Below the pieces are notes generated by a model, which saw nothing but the letters and a program-made list of their open reading frames with translations, was not told the origin of the DNA and did not search any database. From assembly GCF_018687715.1 (NCBI RefSeq), contig NC_056760.1, forward strand, positions 7,725,501 to 7,789,500: 64,000 nucleotides of DNA, read 5' to 3'. The translations under genes were made by a program, and so were the position numbers. The stretch comes from Carya illinoinensis (taxonomy: Eukaryota > Streptophyta > Magnoliopsida > Fagales > Juglandaceae). Positions 1 to 19,239 of the stretch are shown here, one piece after another (position 1 is the first letter of the stretch; every line of letters starts with the position of its first letter).

Positions 1-1461
1 CCTCGTGAATTTACCCCCTTATTTTGAACACTCATGTATTTTAATTTTTTATTACTACTTTTTTTTTTAATGATTAAGAAAATGAATATCAGTATATTCA
101 TGTATTTTTGTAAAAAATTTTAAAAATACTAAAAAAAATTAGAAAATGACATTTAGCCTGTGGAGCATGTCCAGTGGTGACAGCTGGGCGACAGAGTAGC
201 ATTATTATAAAAAGAATGGATGAAGTTGCAACGATCAAGAAATTATCTACAAGAACAAAATACATAGAATCCATCAAGCAAGTCTGCTCAATGCATAGGC
301 AACCAAGGGAATTTCCAAAGGTCCACAATAAAACAAAAGCCCCCCTAAAAATAGTATTAAAAAAGCTTCTAAAAATACAATATAGGGAATAAATAATATA
401 TTGGCAACCCTATATGGGCAACTGAAATTATTAGCATGATACAGTTATCGAAAGCAATTTCCAAGAGAATATATTTTCCTCTAGCTTGATGTCTAAACAT
501 AGGCTGATTGGAGTGCCAACTCGATCTATTCATTTTTTGATTTTTCACTTCTTTGTAAGACTCGTATCCTAATATTATATAGTTTCTCTATCCCTGGTCT
601 AAAAAAGTATTAATGTATTTTTAATGCCAATATGAAAATAATTTAAAATATATTTTGTCAGTCTTCATAAATAGATGTAGGTTTTTGTATTGTTCATATA
701 TATATATTTCAACTGTTCATATTGCTGCTCATTTAATTTTCTTATGACACAACCACAAGTAGAACTTTCTCAATTTTTGTTTTGAGACATGATGTGTTGT
801 CTATAATATTCAATATGAACAGTTAACAGGAATGGTAAGTAATCGAAAATGAGAAAAAACTCATTATATTTGCAGTCCCTGCATAAAGCATATCCAGTAG
901 ATTCTAGAACCTTAGCGTCACTTGTTTATAACAGTTTCATCCTTTAAAAAAATGGTCCAAGCTTTCCAATGCAGACTGCTGCCTGGTTAGTTAAGCACTA
1001 AATCCATTTTGAATACAAACTCATAATACCATCTCAATCGATTTGATTGTTAGATTGAACAAAAAATTGAAATAATGGCAAAGACTACTTGTGCTGACTA
1101 GTTTAAAGCCTTCGTAGTACCCTAAAGAGATCAAGCATAAATGTTCCATGGGATATCACCAAATCTCTAATATTGACATGTTATTAGGTCTAAATTCTTA
1201 CAGCAGAATCCCTTCGCACGAGCTTTGCCTCCACCATACATATTTGCTAATGAGTTACTTCAGACAGCAAACTACTTTTTCTTTCCTCACAGCATATATG
1301 AACATACTTATAACTGAACATGAAAGACCCATCTAAGCTTTGAACCGTTTTCCAAGCTCAAGTTTTCCTGTATCTGCCCAGTAGATCATTTGAGCAGGGG
1401 TTTACATATATTGCTACACATGAACAAGATCAATGCTCCATCGAGTATTGGAAAGAGCAGC
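1..1461. other. Region downstream of the cytidylyltransferase gene, no gene recognised
   Basis: AT-rich sequence with only short open frames and no recognisable protein motif on either strand. The part nearest 1461 should contain the 3' UTR of the minus-strand cytidylyltransferase gene, but I see no sure polyadenylation site. Confidence 0.5.
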
Positions 1462-8114
<6,653 letters not shown>

Positions 8115-11100
8115 ATCTCTCTCAGTCTCTCTCTTTCACTCAAGGAGAGAGAATTGAAAAGGGATCGAGTAGAATGGCTTTTGGGGCAACATGGTACAAT
8201 GAACTGTAAAAACAGAATTCTGTTCCTCGTTACCTTAACTGGTTTTTACTTCGTATTTTTGTTGTTTGTTGCTTGGGGCCCTTAATTAAAGCCCAATTAC
8301 TTACTGACTTTTCCCCTTTGTTAACTTTTTCTATTCAAAAGCTTTTTTTTTTTTTTTTTTAACTCTCTCTAATTATCCGTTTGAATATGAAAATTTTTTA
8401 TTTATCTTATTTTATTATTATAATTTTTTAAAATTTTTATATAAAATATAATACCTAATTTAATCTTTTTAATTTTAAAATAATAATAATATTAAAAAAT
8501 AATATTTTAATAATATCTTGTTCAACTTTTAACTTTTATCTAAAATAATTTCTTCTCATCTCACTATTCAAACAGTACCTTAATTTTTATTTTTTTCTTG
8601 GTTGATTCCTTCTCTCTTTTTTTCTTATTCTCTTTCGGAGGGAATGTGTTAAAATATTGAAAGAAAATAAAAGAAAATAACAGCAGGTTTGACTTTAGGA
8701 AAGAAATCGCAAAATATTATTTCATTCATGCTTTGATAAGAAAATCGTGGTTCCGTCCATGCCCAAAATTCAAGGAATTATCTCTACTTTTTTGTTTACT
8801 TCATAGTTCATACTGTTAAGAGTGTATTAATAGATGACTTTGCACAGAAACATCATCAGACAAATGCAATTACATACAAATTCAAACGAAAGCCTCGGGA
8901 GACTAACTTTGAATTCAAATCAAAATGGCCATTTTGCTGTTACTGTCGGGAAAGAAATCAAATATATTTTTGGAAGATTTAATTTGACTGAATGACTAAA
9001 AAATAAAATCATCCAAATTTGAAGGAAAAAGTAAGTCAACCCGACATTTTTCAATGGTCCATTTAAAATGTATTAGACATTGGTAGGCGAAGAACGAAGT
9101 CAATCGGACTTTAGTTGAACAAAGACACATATGCAAACAAAATTATTATCCCAATTTAGTCTCTACTACTAATGTACAAATGCGGTTGAGATGGACAAGC
9201 CCAATCACATTATCCTTAATTGTACACAGACACGGCATTATCACATGTCCTACTAATTGTCACTCAGATTGATCAAATCACAAAGGCTGCAATTCTCCAC
9301 TATTTTCACTTTTAAAGTGACATGTTTACCTGTAGAACAAGTTCGAGTAAACTTCCAAAACTACAACTTATTTCATAATTTCGCAGCTCCTCTGCTTTGA
9401 GGCAACGAAGCATTTGCTTTTCGGTTTGCATAGAGCATGCCTATTGAGAGTGTTTGATCACACTTGATTAGTACTGATGGCAAAGCTGTGTAAGATACCA
9501 TCAGTTATATTGATCATATTAGACAAACTGCTTGACTAGTATTGCTCCACCGTAACTCCATTCCTATTTTGTCACCTCTCAAAATTCTGGATTTAATCAA
9601 AAGCAAATTGGTTAGTACCAGTAATCTGGCACCTCATCTTGTGCTCCTGCAAATGCCACACCTTTGGTAGAGCAGAGGTTCTTGGGCATCCTCCGAAGGC
9701 ATTGCCCCAGGCTTTGCCAGCTCTATATAAATGATTCTGTCATCAAAGTCTAATAAAATAGAGAACATGAGTCTCATATCCTGAATAAGGTAAACCTCTA
9801 CTGTAACATACACAATTACAACATTCAAGAGAGGAGCAGCGGGGACAAGGAATTTGACTCGTGTCTTGTTTTCAGAAGCAATTGAACAATTCCAAATTTG
9901 TTTCTCAATAAATTATCTCAATAATGTCTATTCAATATTTGAAGTAATCTATGGTAATGTCATTAATCTCTATAACATGCTACAGACAATAAATGTTTTG
10001 AGGAGGAATACGATGGCATCTCTACTTCGAGACCACCAAGCGTGAGCCTATTCCCTATTTATATGCCTTTGTGCATGGTTGACATGTAGTCACCACAATG
10101 TCACAAAGCCAATCCTGATCCTAATCAATATCTTGGTTTCAATTTATAACTTGCTTCATACTTAAGGTGTGACACAAGTTGACTAGTCGCTATATGTGTG
10201 GAGTAATATATGTTAAAACATTGTGAGATATGTGCCCACACATATACCTTGACATGGGGCAGTAGGTTTCCATATCTGCAGCTTGTCCAGACACTATCGC
10301 TTAACGCGTGACATGTAAAACATCAATGGAATAGTTAGTCACTAAAATCTGATTTTTCTGGTCCATTCCTATTACCCTGCAAAAACTTCTTTAATTGGTT
10401 TATTGGCTCTCCATACACGCAATTCTTGCCACTCATATCACATACCAATCACAATCTCCTTTATCTCTTCTATATCTATGACAATTGTTTTGCCTCAGTT
10501 ATTTGAATTGAGTTGGGAAAGTCTAGAAACCTTAAATTCGTTTCATACTTCGTGTAACATGTGATAGTAGGCTGTCGAAATTCCTGACCATCTAGAGGGG
10601 ACGGATTTTTAGAAAAGTCCTCTTTGTTGACCATGTCTCAACCATTACACTAGGATCTAATGTAATGTCATCTTATCCTTTTAATCGTCATGTTTCCAGA
10701 AACAATTCTTTTTAATATACTATCTTGAAATTGGGGCAGTGAGGTTCAGGATTTTCTACAATATAATACCGATATCTCATGCGAGCAGTTTTCATTGGAC
10801 TCCGCCTTCCCCTAATTTTTCTCTTTTCTTTTACCCAAAATAAATATATTCAGATCACCTTACCCATAAATTGAGTATTCAAAGAACAGAGATACTAATA
10901 TAACAACTTCTCAAACGTTAACAAAACCCAGGAATTCACATGACTGGTTGAAGAAAAACAAGATGGAAAATCAACCAAAGATGGAAACATTCAAATAAAT
11001 ACAAACTCTCAGAACTTAAAAACCCAGAAATACATGAATAATATTAGCAATTGAAGAATGCCCATATGGCCAAGAACAGAAGGAGGAGGAGAATAGTAGG

Positions 11101-12749
11101 ATACCCATATGAGAAATTAATTAAAGTTGGAATAGATGAATAGCCCAGGAAGAAAAAACAGATGATAAATCAATTAAGTTAACAGAAAAGAAAATGACAA
11201 ATCAGAGACAAATGAAAAAAAGAAATGACTTTACTTCTAACCACGATTCTGCTTGCAGAGGGGATATTCAGACAATGCTGAGGTTCAGAGAGCTGCGTTT
11301 AGTGAGATTCGTAGAAGAAATTCGGCTTGTAGAACGTGCGGACTTTGCGTAGCATGGGAAAGAAACTGTTGGCAACGTGTGAAATCTTTCAGGCTGAGGC
11401 TGGTTGCTCTCGCTATCAACCTGTACGAATTAAAGCCACGGAAAGTCGGAAACTTTGCTTTTCACACCTCTTTAATTTCCATCTTGTTAAGTTGTCAGCA
11501 ACGTTTTCTGATTATTCCATCTCATTATTTTTCTATTTTCCAATTAAATTATCAATTCTGTACGGTCGCCGGCTACAGTCACTGCAGAGTCGGCATATAT
11601 GATATACCACGTCAGATGCTATTAAAAATCAAAATCAAAAATCAAAAACAGAACAAAGCTGAGAAGTTACACGTTTACGAATCCAATCATGTGCTTCTTG
11701 CTTCGTCTGTAATGCAAATGGGGCCGATGAAGCGATGGCACGCAATAACTTCCAAATTTTTGCCAAAGGTGGTACCAGTAATTAGCAAATGGGGGGGCCG
11801 AGACAGCTGCTATTTAAATTGAGCGGTCCGCCCAGAGTATAACTGCTTCGTTTATATTACTATTCACTTTTTTTTAATATTTTTTTAATATATTTCAAAT
11901 ATTTTTAAAAAATAAAAAAAAATATATTAATACATTTAAAATCACTTATTTAATTACTAAATTAAAAAAAAAAAAAATTGTCCAACAATACACTATAACA
12001 GTCAACTATAGGCGGCATATAGGTTGTATTCATTTAAATTAGCAGATCGTAGTAAATGTTTACGAACACAGGTTTCCAAAAGGTGATTCTTGCGTTGGTG
12101 CTCTGATCAATGGTCTTTGACGTCATCTTCAACTTCATGGTGTCACTGGTGTGGTCTTCCTCTTGAGCACTTCTTTGATTTCGTGGTCTTCAAGTCTTCA
12201 AGTGGATCTATGTGGATATTTGTGTGGGTCATCTTCAGAGGTTGTAGCCACTACCACCGAACTAGTCTTTTCCTTCGAGTGGGTCACTTTTGCAGGTAAT
12301 TTCTAGTTCCTAAAATTCCTGATCCACTGCCCTCCACGACACCACAGCTTTAAGCAAAAAATCAAATATAAACAAAACCAATATTAGTTTTCGACCTCAT
12401 TCGACAAAACAAACATGAAAATAAAAACCTTACAAAATCGTGGCAACGCCCACCCCCCCCCCCCCCCAACCAAAAAAAGCGCGTGCAAATCAAAACCAAA
12501 ACAAAGAATTTGAGAGAGGCTTGGATAGTAAATAACATGAAATCAAAAGCCCAAATCCCCACCTCAATTACGAGTCATCCCGTCTGCAAATTTCAAAAGT
12601 CCCAAAAAACTAAACTCTGCACAGATAAAATTTATCATTTTTCTTAAACTATATACACATTATCTACATTAGTCTCCAAGAAGACAACATGGGACTTATT
12701 CGCTAAAGGTCCAGAGTTGATAATGTTTTCTATCCTGCAATACTATAAT
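8115..12749. other. Intergenic region upstream of the cytidylyltransferase gene
   Basis: Contains the 5' UTR and promoter side of the minus-strand cytidylyltransferase gene, including a CT/GA-rich stretch at 8118-8153, and a MITE at about 8362-8580. Between 8600 and 12750 I see only short open frames without recognisable motifs. The longest is 11253-11822 on the plus strand (189 codons), which has no family signature and ends in AT-rich repeat. A C homopolymer lies near 12452-12468. Confidence 0.5.
8362..8580. mobile_element. MITE copy of the CTCATCTCATCTC family
   Basis: AT-rich block from CCGTTTGAATATG to CTCATCTCACTATTCAAACAG. Near-homologous blocks occur at 24005-24190 (opposite orientation) and 28547-28715. 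The ends carry degenerate inverted GTTTGAATA / TATTCAAAC motifs. Confidence 0.6.
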
Positions 12750-12895
12750 TGTTGAGGGAAAAATGAGCGTATTAGCATATTCTTGTGAAAACCTGTGTAA
12801 AATAGTGTTGTAACAAGTGTTGTTAGGGAAAGGCTTGAAGTGCTCGTTATTGGTCAAAAGAAAGTAACTTCGCTCGACCCTCGCTCGACATGCAG

Positions 12896-13160
12896 CTCGA
12901 GCGAACTCAGGCAGATTCAACCGCTCGACCCTCGCTCGACACTGATCTCGAGCGAACCCAGGCAGAGTGTGTCGCTCGAACCTCGCTCGACACTGAGCTC
13001 GAGCGAACTCAGGCAAATTCAACTGCTCGAGCCTCGCTCGACACTGAGATCGAGCGAACTCAGGCAGAGTCGACCGCTCGATACTCGCTCGACAGGTCGC
13101 TCGAGCGAACTTAGGCAGATTGTCTCGCTCGACCTTCGCTCGACACTTCTCTCGAGCCAA
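12896..13160. repeat. 51-bp minisatellite, five full copies plus a partial
   Basis: Units begin CTCGAGCGAACTCAGGCA at 12896, 12947, 12998, 13049 and 13100, with a truncated sixth at 13151. The 51-bp period is a multiple of three, so several frames stay open across it on both strands. Lies within the solo LTR, upstream of its TATA box. Confidence 0.95.
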
Positions 13161-13725
13161 TGTTCCAGATCTCTTACAATGTAGGGTTTTGAAGCGCATC
13201 ATTTGATGTGAACTATAAATAGAACAGCTTAACTTCTGTTCTGGGGGTGGAGAATCAAAGCAAAAACTCTAAGGGCCTCCAAGAATTTCTTAGAGCAAAC
13301 TCTCCCCCATTTGGTTGATTCTCTCTTGGATAAACATTTCTCCACCACAACACATTCAAAATCAACTCTTACTTGAGTCCATTGAAGTGGACATTTTTAT
13401 TGGCCGAAAGAGTCCGGAGCTGCCGTTGATGCAGAGATCGAGAGGTTCTCGTGGGAAGCTATAGGAAGGTCAGAATTCCGACACTACATGCGTGTAGAGA
13501 TCGAGTGGGTCACTCGTGGTGTTGCAAGCCAAGTTTAGCTACTACAAAGGTTTTGTGAGTGTCTCTAAATTGGTTGTAACAAACTAAAATTTCTATAGTG
13601 GATTTAAGGTGGTGTCTTACACCCGAAGTGGTTTTAGATTTTGAAGATGTTCTTCAAATGAGTTTCCACTCCGTGATCAAAATCATGTGTTGATTATTTG
13701 TGTTATTTGGTTCATTTATTAACTG

Positions 13726-15063
13726 TGTTGAACCCAAGGTTTCAAGTTTCATGTGATTATAAATCTACACATGAATTTTGATGATAACAAATGAATTCAA
13801 AGAATAAAGGAGTTTCAAGATCAAGTTGTTCACACAATGGAATCAAGCACATTAAAGAACCAAGCATGAGCAAGAAGGAAACAAGTTCACATTAAAGTCA
13901 TAGAATAATGTTGTAAATCTCTTAAAATTCGAAATTAGGATTAATGCTCAAAATTAATATTTTATCATAAAGCATTAAAATACATTTTCCACATGTGCAT
14001 GAATATTTTTGAAAATTAAATTTGAAAATTTTGAAAGATGATTGATTGTCATCTTTTGCATGTGCATGCCTTGATTAAAGGGTTGAATTTTGAAAATATT
14101 AAAGATGATTGATTGTCATCTTTCACATGTGCATGTTTTATTTGAATATTTTCAAAAGTGATTGATATTTTTTTAGACTTATACAAAAGGTAGATGATTT
14201 TGTTTGAAAATTTTGAAAAGTAAAGTGTGCTCCTTTTGTCATATGCAAAAAGTAAAAGATTAGGTTTGAATTTTTTGAAAAATGAAAGTGTGCTCCTTTT
14301 GTCATATGCCAAAAGTAAAAGATTAGGTTTGAAGTTTTTGAAAAATGAATGATGTTGTCTTTGACAATTGAAAATGAAAAACCTTTTATTTGAAATTTTT
14401 GAAAAAATGAATGATGTTGTCTTTGACATGTGAATCTTTTTAAATTTGAATATGAAGTCTCATATGCTTATAAATAAATCATTTGAGAGTTTCACATTTA
14501 CAACACCAAGAGCATACAACATTCATTCAAAGCTTTCATTCTCTCTTCTCTAAGCATTGAGTCTTAATCCTTGTTCATTTTGAGAGATATAGTTTGCGCT
14601 ATATTGTTCTTATTTCACTCATTGATGAGTGTTTTCTGATAACCTACCCACTATCAGCTCTTGTATCAGAAAAAGGGTGTGTATAACCCTTGTGTGTGTA
14701 GAAAGTATTCTACACGGGGAATAGTTGAATCACCACGTGTAAGGTGATTGCAAGTGTAGAGGGTGTTCTACACGGATCCTTTGTAGCGGTGTTGTTCAAA
14801 GGTGTAATAGGTTTCTATCTCCACCTGAAGAAGATTGAATAGTGAATTTGGGAATTCTCAAGGGGTAGCTTGAGGCGAGGACGTAGGCAGTGGGGCCAAA
14901 CCTCGTTAACATACTGAGTTTGCTTCTCTCTTACCCTTACTCGTTATATTTATTGTTATTTCATATTTTGTTTATATTTTATATTATATATTTGATTTAT
15001 AATTGTTATTTTTTTAATACAACTCAATTCACCCCCCCTCTTGTGTTAGTCATCTGGGTAACA
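13726..15063 (+). repeat. 5' LTR of the Copia element
   Basis: 1338 bp, starting TGTTGAACCC and ending GGGTAACA. Near-identical to 20851-22175. It contains a TTTGAAAA-rich internal repeat zone (14100-14440) and a TATA-like CTTATAAATAAATC at about 14468. Confidence 0.93.
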
Positions 15064-15078
15064 ATTGGTATCAGAGCT
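15064..15078 (+). other. Primer-binding site for initiator methionine tRNA
   Basis: ATTGGTATCAGAGCT directly follows the 5' LTR. TGGTATCAGAGC is the usual plant Copia site complementary to the 3' end of initiator tRNA-Met. Confidence 0.93.
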
Positions 15079-15122
15079 AAGAGCTCTATTATAAGATTAA
15101 CTATCTTTTGAGTTAAGATCTT

Positions 15123-16001
15123 ATGGCTAACATTGCAGCTTCATTTGGTGAATGTCAATCTAGCAGTCGGCCTCCACTCTTTTGTGGAGATAATTACTCA
15201 TTTTGGAAAGTTAGAATAAGAATATTTCTTCAATCTCAAAGTAGAGAAATCTGGAAATGTATTGTAAATGGACCTTATATTCCAACAAAAGTGGTTGATG
15301 GAGTAAAGGTCAAAAAGGAAGAAGAAGAGTTTGATCGTGAATACGATAGACTTTATACTTTGAATTTAACTGCTATGAATTTATTATTTAATGCTCTCAA
15401 TGGAAATGAGTTTAATAAAATAATGACTTGTGCTACGGCAAAAGAAATTTTGGATAACTTGGAAGTTACTTATGAAGGAACTTCGCAAGTTAAGGAATCA
15501 AAAATTTATATTCTTACTCATGAATATGAAATGTTTAAGATGAATGATGATGAATCTATTTCTTGTATGCACACTCGTTTTACTAACATCATAAACAGCT
15601 TGACAGCTCTTGGCAAAGTTTATTCCAAGGTGGCTATAGTAAGAAAAATTCTCAACTCTCTACCAAAACGCTAGGAATCAAAAGTGACAGCGATTCTTGA
15701 AACTAGAGACCTCAAGAAGCTCGAAGTCAATGAACTCATCGGGTCACTTATCACCCATGAGTACACATTGAAAAGAGGAGAAGAAGAAGGAAAGCCAAAG
15801 AAGAGCTTAGCACTTAAAACTGTTCCTCATGAAAGTGAAAATGATGAAGATGAGGAAAATGAAGATAAAGATGAAGAAGTTGCGATGATAACAAGAAGAA
15901 TTCAGAGGTTCTTGAAGAAAAATAGAACTCCTCCAAGGAAATCTTTCAAAAAGTTTTCCTCTGCTAAAGAAAGATCAGAACAAGGGCAAGAAAGCAATTA
16001 A
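15123..16001 (+). pseudogene. Copia gag, interrupted
   Basis: Encodes the capsid-like polyprotein segment, starting MANIAASFGECQ at 15123. An in-frame TAG at 15672-15674 stands where relatives carry tryptophan, and the same frame resumes with KVTAILETRDLKKLEVNELIGS. It then runs through a lysine/glutamate-rich stretch to a stop at about 15999-16001. The sequence continuing into pol (KAIKVTWDDD) is in another frame, so a frameshift lies near 15975. The CCHC zinc knuckle expected before this point is not visible in any frame, suggesting a deletion. Not functional as written. Confidence 0.85.
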
Positions 16002-19000
16002 AGTTACATGGGATGATGATTCAAATAGTTCAGATAGTGAAGCAAGCAATGGAGAATCAGCAAATCTTTGTCTTATGGCTAAAGATGACATTGAGGTATG
16101 CATGAAGTCTTCCACAAGTAAAAACAAATGGTTTTTAGATAGTGGATGTTCAAGACACATGACGGGAGATAAGACTAAGTTCTTTGATCTTAGATCTAAA
16201 AAAGAAGGACACGTGACATTTGGAGACAACTCGAAAGGGAAGATCGTGGGAATAGGTAAAATTGGTAATGAATCTTCTCTCATAATTGAAGATGTTCTAC
16301 TTGTTGAAGGTTTAAAACATAATCTTTTGAGCATAAGTCAATTATGTGATAAAGGATTTACAGTTACTTTCAAAATGGATAAGCGCATTATTTTAAATGA
16401 TCATGATTGTAATATTTGTTTTATTGCTTTTAGAAATAATAATGTTTATACAATTAATTTTGAAGAAATTACCTCACAAGATGCTATTTGCTTTTCAGCT
16501 CAAAATGAAACTAGTTGGTTATGGCATAGAAGATTAGGTCATACCAACATGGAACTTATTTCCAAACTTTCAAAAAATGATCTTGTGAGAGGTTTACCAA
16601 AAACAAATTTTCTTAAAGACAAAATTTGTGATGCATGTCAATTTGGTAAACAAACAAAAATTTCTTTTAAAACTAAGAAACATATTTCCACTACTAGATC
16701 ATTGCAACTGATACACATGGATCTTTTTGGACCAAATAGAGTTGCAAGTCTAGGAGGAAAATATTATGCATTTGTTATTGTTTATGATTTTTCTAGATAT
16801 ACTTGAGTCATCTTTCTTGCTCATAAAAATGAGGCACATAATGCCTTTACCAAGTTATGCAAGAGAATTCAAAATGAAAAGGGCTATACTATTTCAAGTA
16901 TCCGAAATGATAGGGAAAAAGAGTTTGTTAATAAAAATATTGAAACTTTTTGTGATGAAAATGGTTTTGTGCATAATTTTTCTGCTCCTCGAACTCCTCA
17001 ACAAAATGGGGTAGTAGAGAGGAAAAATAGATCTCTTCAAGAGATGGCAAGAACAATGCTTAATGAGAACAACTTGCCTAGTTATTTTTGGGCCGAAGCG
17101 GTAAGTACTGCATGTTATGTTATAAATAGAGTTATGCTAAAGTCTAAGTTAGATAAAACCCCATATGAGCTTTGGAATGAGAAAAAACTCAACATTGGTT
17201 ACTTTCATGTATTTGGATACAAATGTTTTATTTTGAATGACAGAGATAATTTAGGCAAGTTTGATACAAAATCTGATGAAGGTATCTTTCTCGGGTATTC
17301 TACTAATAGTAAAACTTATAGAGTATTCAATAAAAAGACTTTGACTATACAATAATCTATGCATGTAGTATTTGATGAATCTAATTCTCCACTCTCCAAG
17401 AAATCTATTGATGAAGAAATAGGAGGTATAAATAACACGGAAAGTCTCAATCTCAACAAAGAGAAAACAATAGAGGAAGTTCTACATGGAGCCATCAGGA
17501 AAGATCATCAAAATTTAATACAAGATGCAACCAAACAGTGGAAATTTATGAAAGATCATCCAGTGGAACAAATTTTGGGAGAACCTTCACAAGGTGTAAG
17601 TACTCGATCATCTCTTAGAAATATTTGCAATCATATTGCTTTTCTATTTCAAATTGAACCCAAAAATATTGATGACGCACTTCTTGATGAATCTTGGATT
17701 CTAGCTATGCAAGAAGAGTTGAATCAATTTGAAAGAAATGATGTTTAGACACTTGTTTCTAGACCCAAAAATCATACTATTATTGGAACAAAATGGGTTT
17801 TTAGAAATAAGAAAGATGAGTCCGGAGTTATAACTAGAAATAAGGCTCGACTTGTAGCCCAAGGTTTTAATCAAGAAGAAGGAATCGATTATGATGAGAC
17901 ATATGCACCAGTCGCAAGATTAGAAGCTATTCGAATGCTACTTGCATATGCTTGTTATAAAGATTTCAAACTTTTTCAAATGGATGTTAAAAGTGCTTTC
18001 TTAAATGGTTTTATAAATGAAGAGGTATATGTTGAGCAACCTCCAGGTTTTGAAAATCATATTTCCCCAAATCATGTTTTCAAACTCACAAAAGCACTAT
18101 ATGGACTTAAACAAGCTCCTAGAGCTTGGTACGAAAGATTTAGTGGTTTCTTGATTGAAAAAGGTTTTTCAAGAGGAAAAATCGACACAACTCTTTTCAT
18201 TAAATATGAAAATAATGATATTCTTTTGATTCAGATTTATGTTGATGATATAATATTCGGTACTACTAATGAAAATATGTGTCAAGTTTTTGCTAAGACT
18301 ATGCAGGAAGAATTTGAGATGAGCATGATGGGAGAACTTACATTCTTTCTCGGATTGCAAATTAAGCAAGCAAAAAGTGGGACATTCATCAATCAATCAA
18401 AATATATTAAGAAATTACTGAAGAAGTTTGGGATGGAAAATGCTAAGGAAATTGGAACACCAATGAGCCCATCAACTAAACTTGATAAAGATGAATCCGG
18501 TAAGCCAGTTGACTCGAAGATATATCAAGGTATGATTGGTAGCTTATTATATTTAACAGCCAGTAGACCAGATATTATGTTTAGTGTATGCTTATGTGCA
18601 CGCTTTCAATCATCTCTAAAAGAATCACATTTAATTACAGTTAAGCGCATTCTTAGATATCTTAGTGGTACAATTAACCTAGGGTTATGGTACCCTAAGC
18701 ACACATCTTTCGATCTAATCAGTTACATAGATGCAGATTATGCTGGCTGTAAAATAGATCGAAAAAGCACTAGTGGAGCATGCCATTTCTTAGGTCATGC
18801 ATTAGTTTCCTGGTTTAGTAAAAAATAAAATTCTGTTGCACTATCTACTGCTGATGCAGAATATGTTGTTGCGGGTAGTTGTTGTGCTCAAGTTCTCTAC
18901 ATGAAGCAACAACTTGAAGATTTTAAACTCAAGTATAATCACATTCCAATCAAATGTGATAATACAAGTGCTATAAATCTTTCAAAGAATCCAATACAAC

Positions 19001-19191
19001 ATTCTAGAACTAAGCATATTGAAATAAGATATCATTTTCTTCGAAATCATGTGCAGAAATGCGATATAGTACTAGAATTCACAAACACACATGATCAGTT
19101 AGCAGATATTTTCACAAAGCCTTTACCAGAAGATAGATTATGTATGATCAGAAGAGAAATAGGTATGATGCATGCTATGAATATCTCTTAA
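16002..19191 (+). pseudogene. Copia pol (protease, integrase, reverse transcriptase, RNase H), interrupted
   Basis: One frame carries the whole pol with four in-frame stops: TGA 16804, TAA 17353, TAG 17746 and TAA 18826. Domains in order: aspartic protease WFLDSGCSRHMTG at about 16129; GAG-pre-integrase LWHRRLGHTN and CDACQFGK, the integrase HHCC zinc site (16520-16650); integrase core with MDLFGP and PRTPQQNGVVERKN (16717-17030); reverse transcriptase with [13 protein letters not shown] and YVDDIIFG (18238-18261); RNase H with DADYAGC and the closing FTKPL (about 19115). Several stops are explicable as TGG-to-TAG/TGA or CAA-to-TAA transitions, as expected from methylcytosine decay. Reading continues cleanly between them, so inactivation is recent. 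Confidence 0.92.
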
Positions 19192-19239
19192 AAGATAGAC
19201 TAGAGTCAATAAAAATAGAGATAGATTTTTTAAATACTT

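Noticed and set aside
9634..9828. 64-codon minus-strand frame with LMFSILLDFDDRIIYIELAK
   Set aside because: Looks protein-like at first sight, but no family could be recognised and no flanking exons or frames extend it.
11253..11822. 189-codon plus-strand frame
   Set aside because: No recognisable motif, no splice partner, unbiased composition and AT-rich repeat at the end. Left as intergenic.
12896..13160. CRISPR-like array
   Set aside because: Repeats are contiguous 51-bp units without unique spacers, in a plant genome and within an LTR.
12696..13202. 168-codon minus-strand frame (and a 114-codon plus-strand frame) with a 17-residue repeat
   Set aside because: Both frames are by-products of the 51-bp minisatellite, whose period is a multiple of three. 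No start context, no conserved family, and the array lies inside an LTR.
14049..14429. 126-codon antisense frame present in both Copia LTRs (also 21161-21541)
   Set aside because: It reads TTTGAAAA-rich internal LTR repeats, giving Phe/Lys/Ser-rich low complexity. Its presence in both LTRs follows from LTR identity, not from selection.
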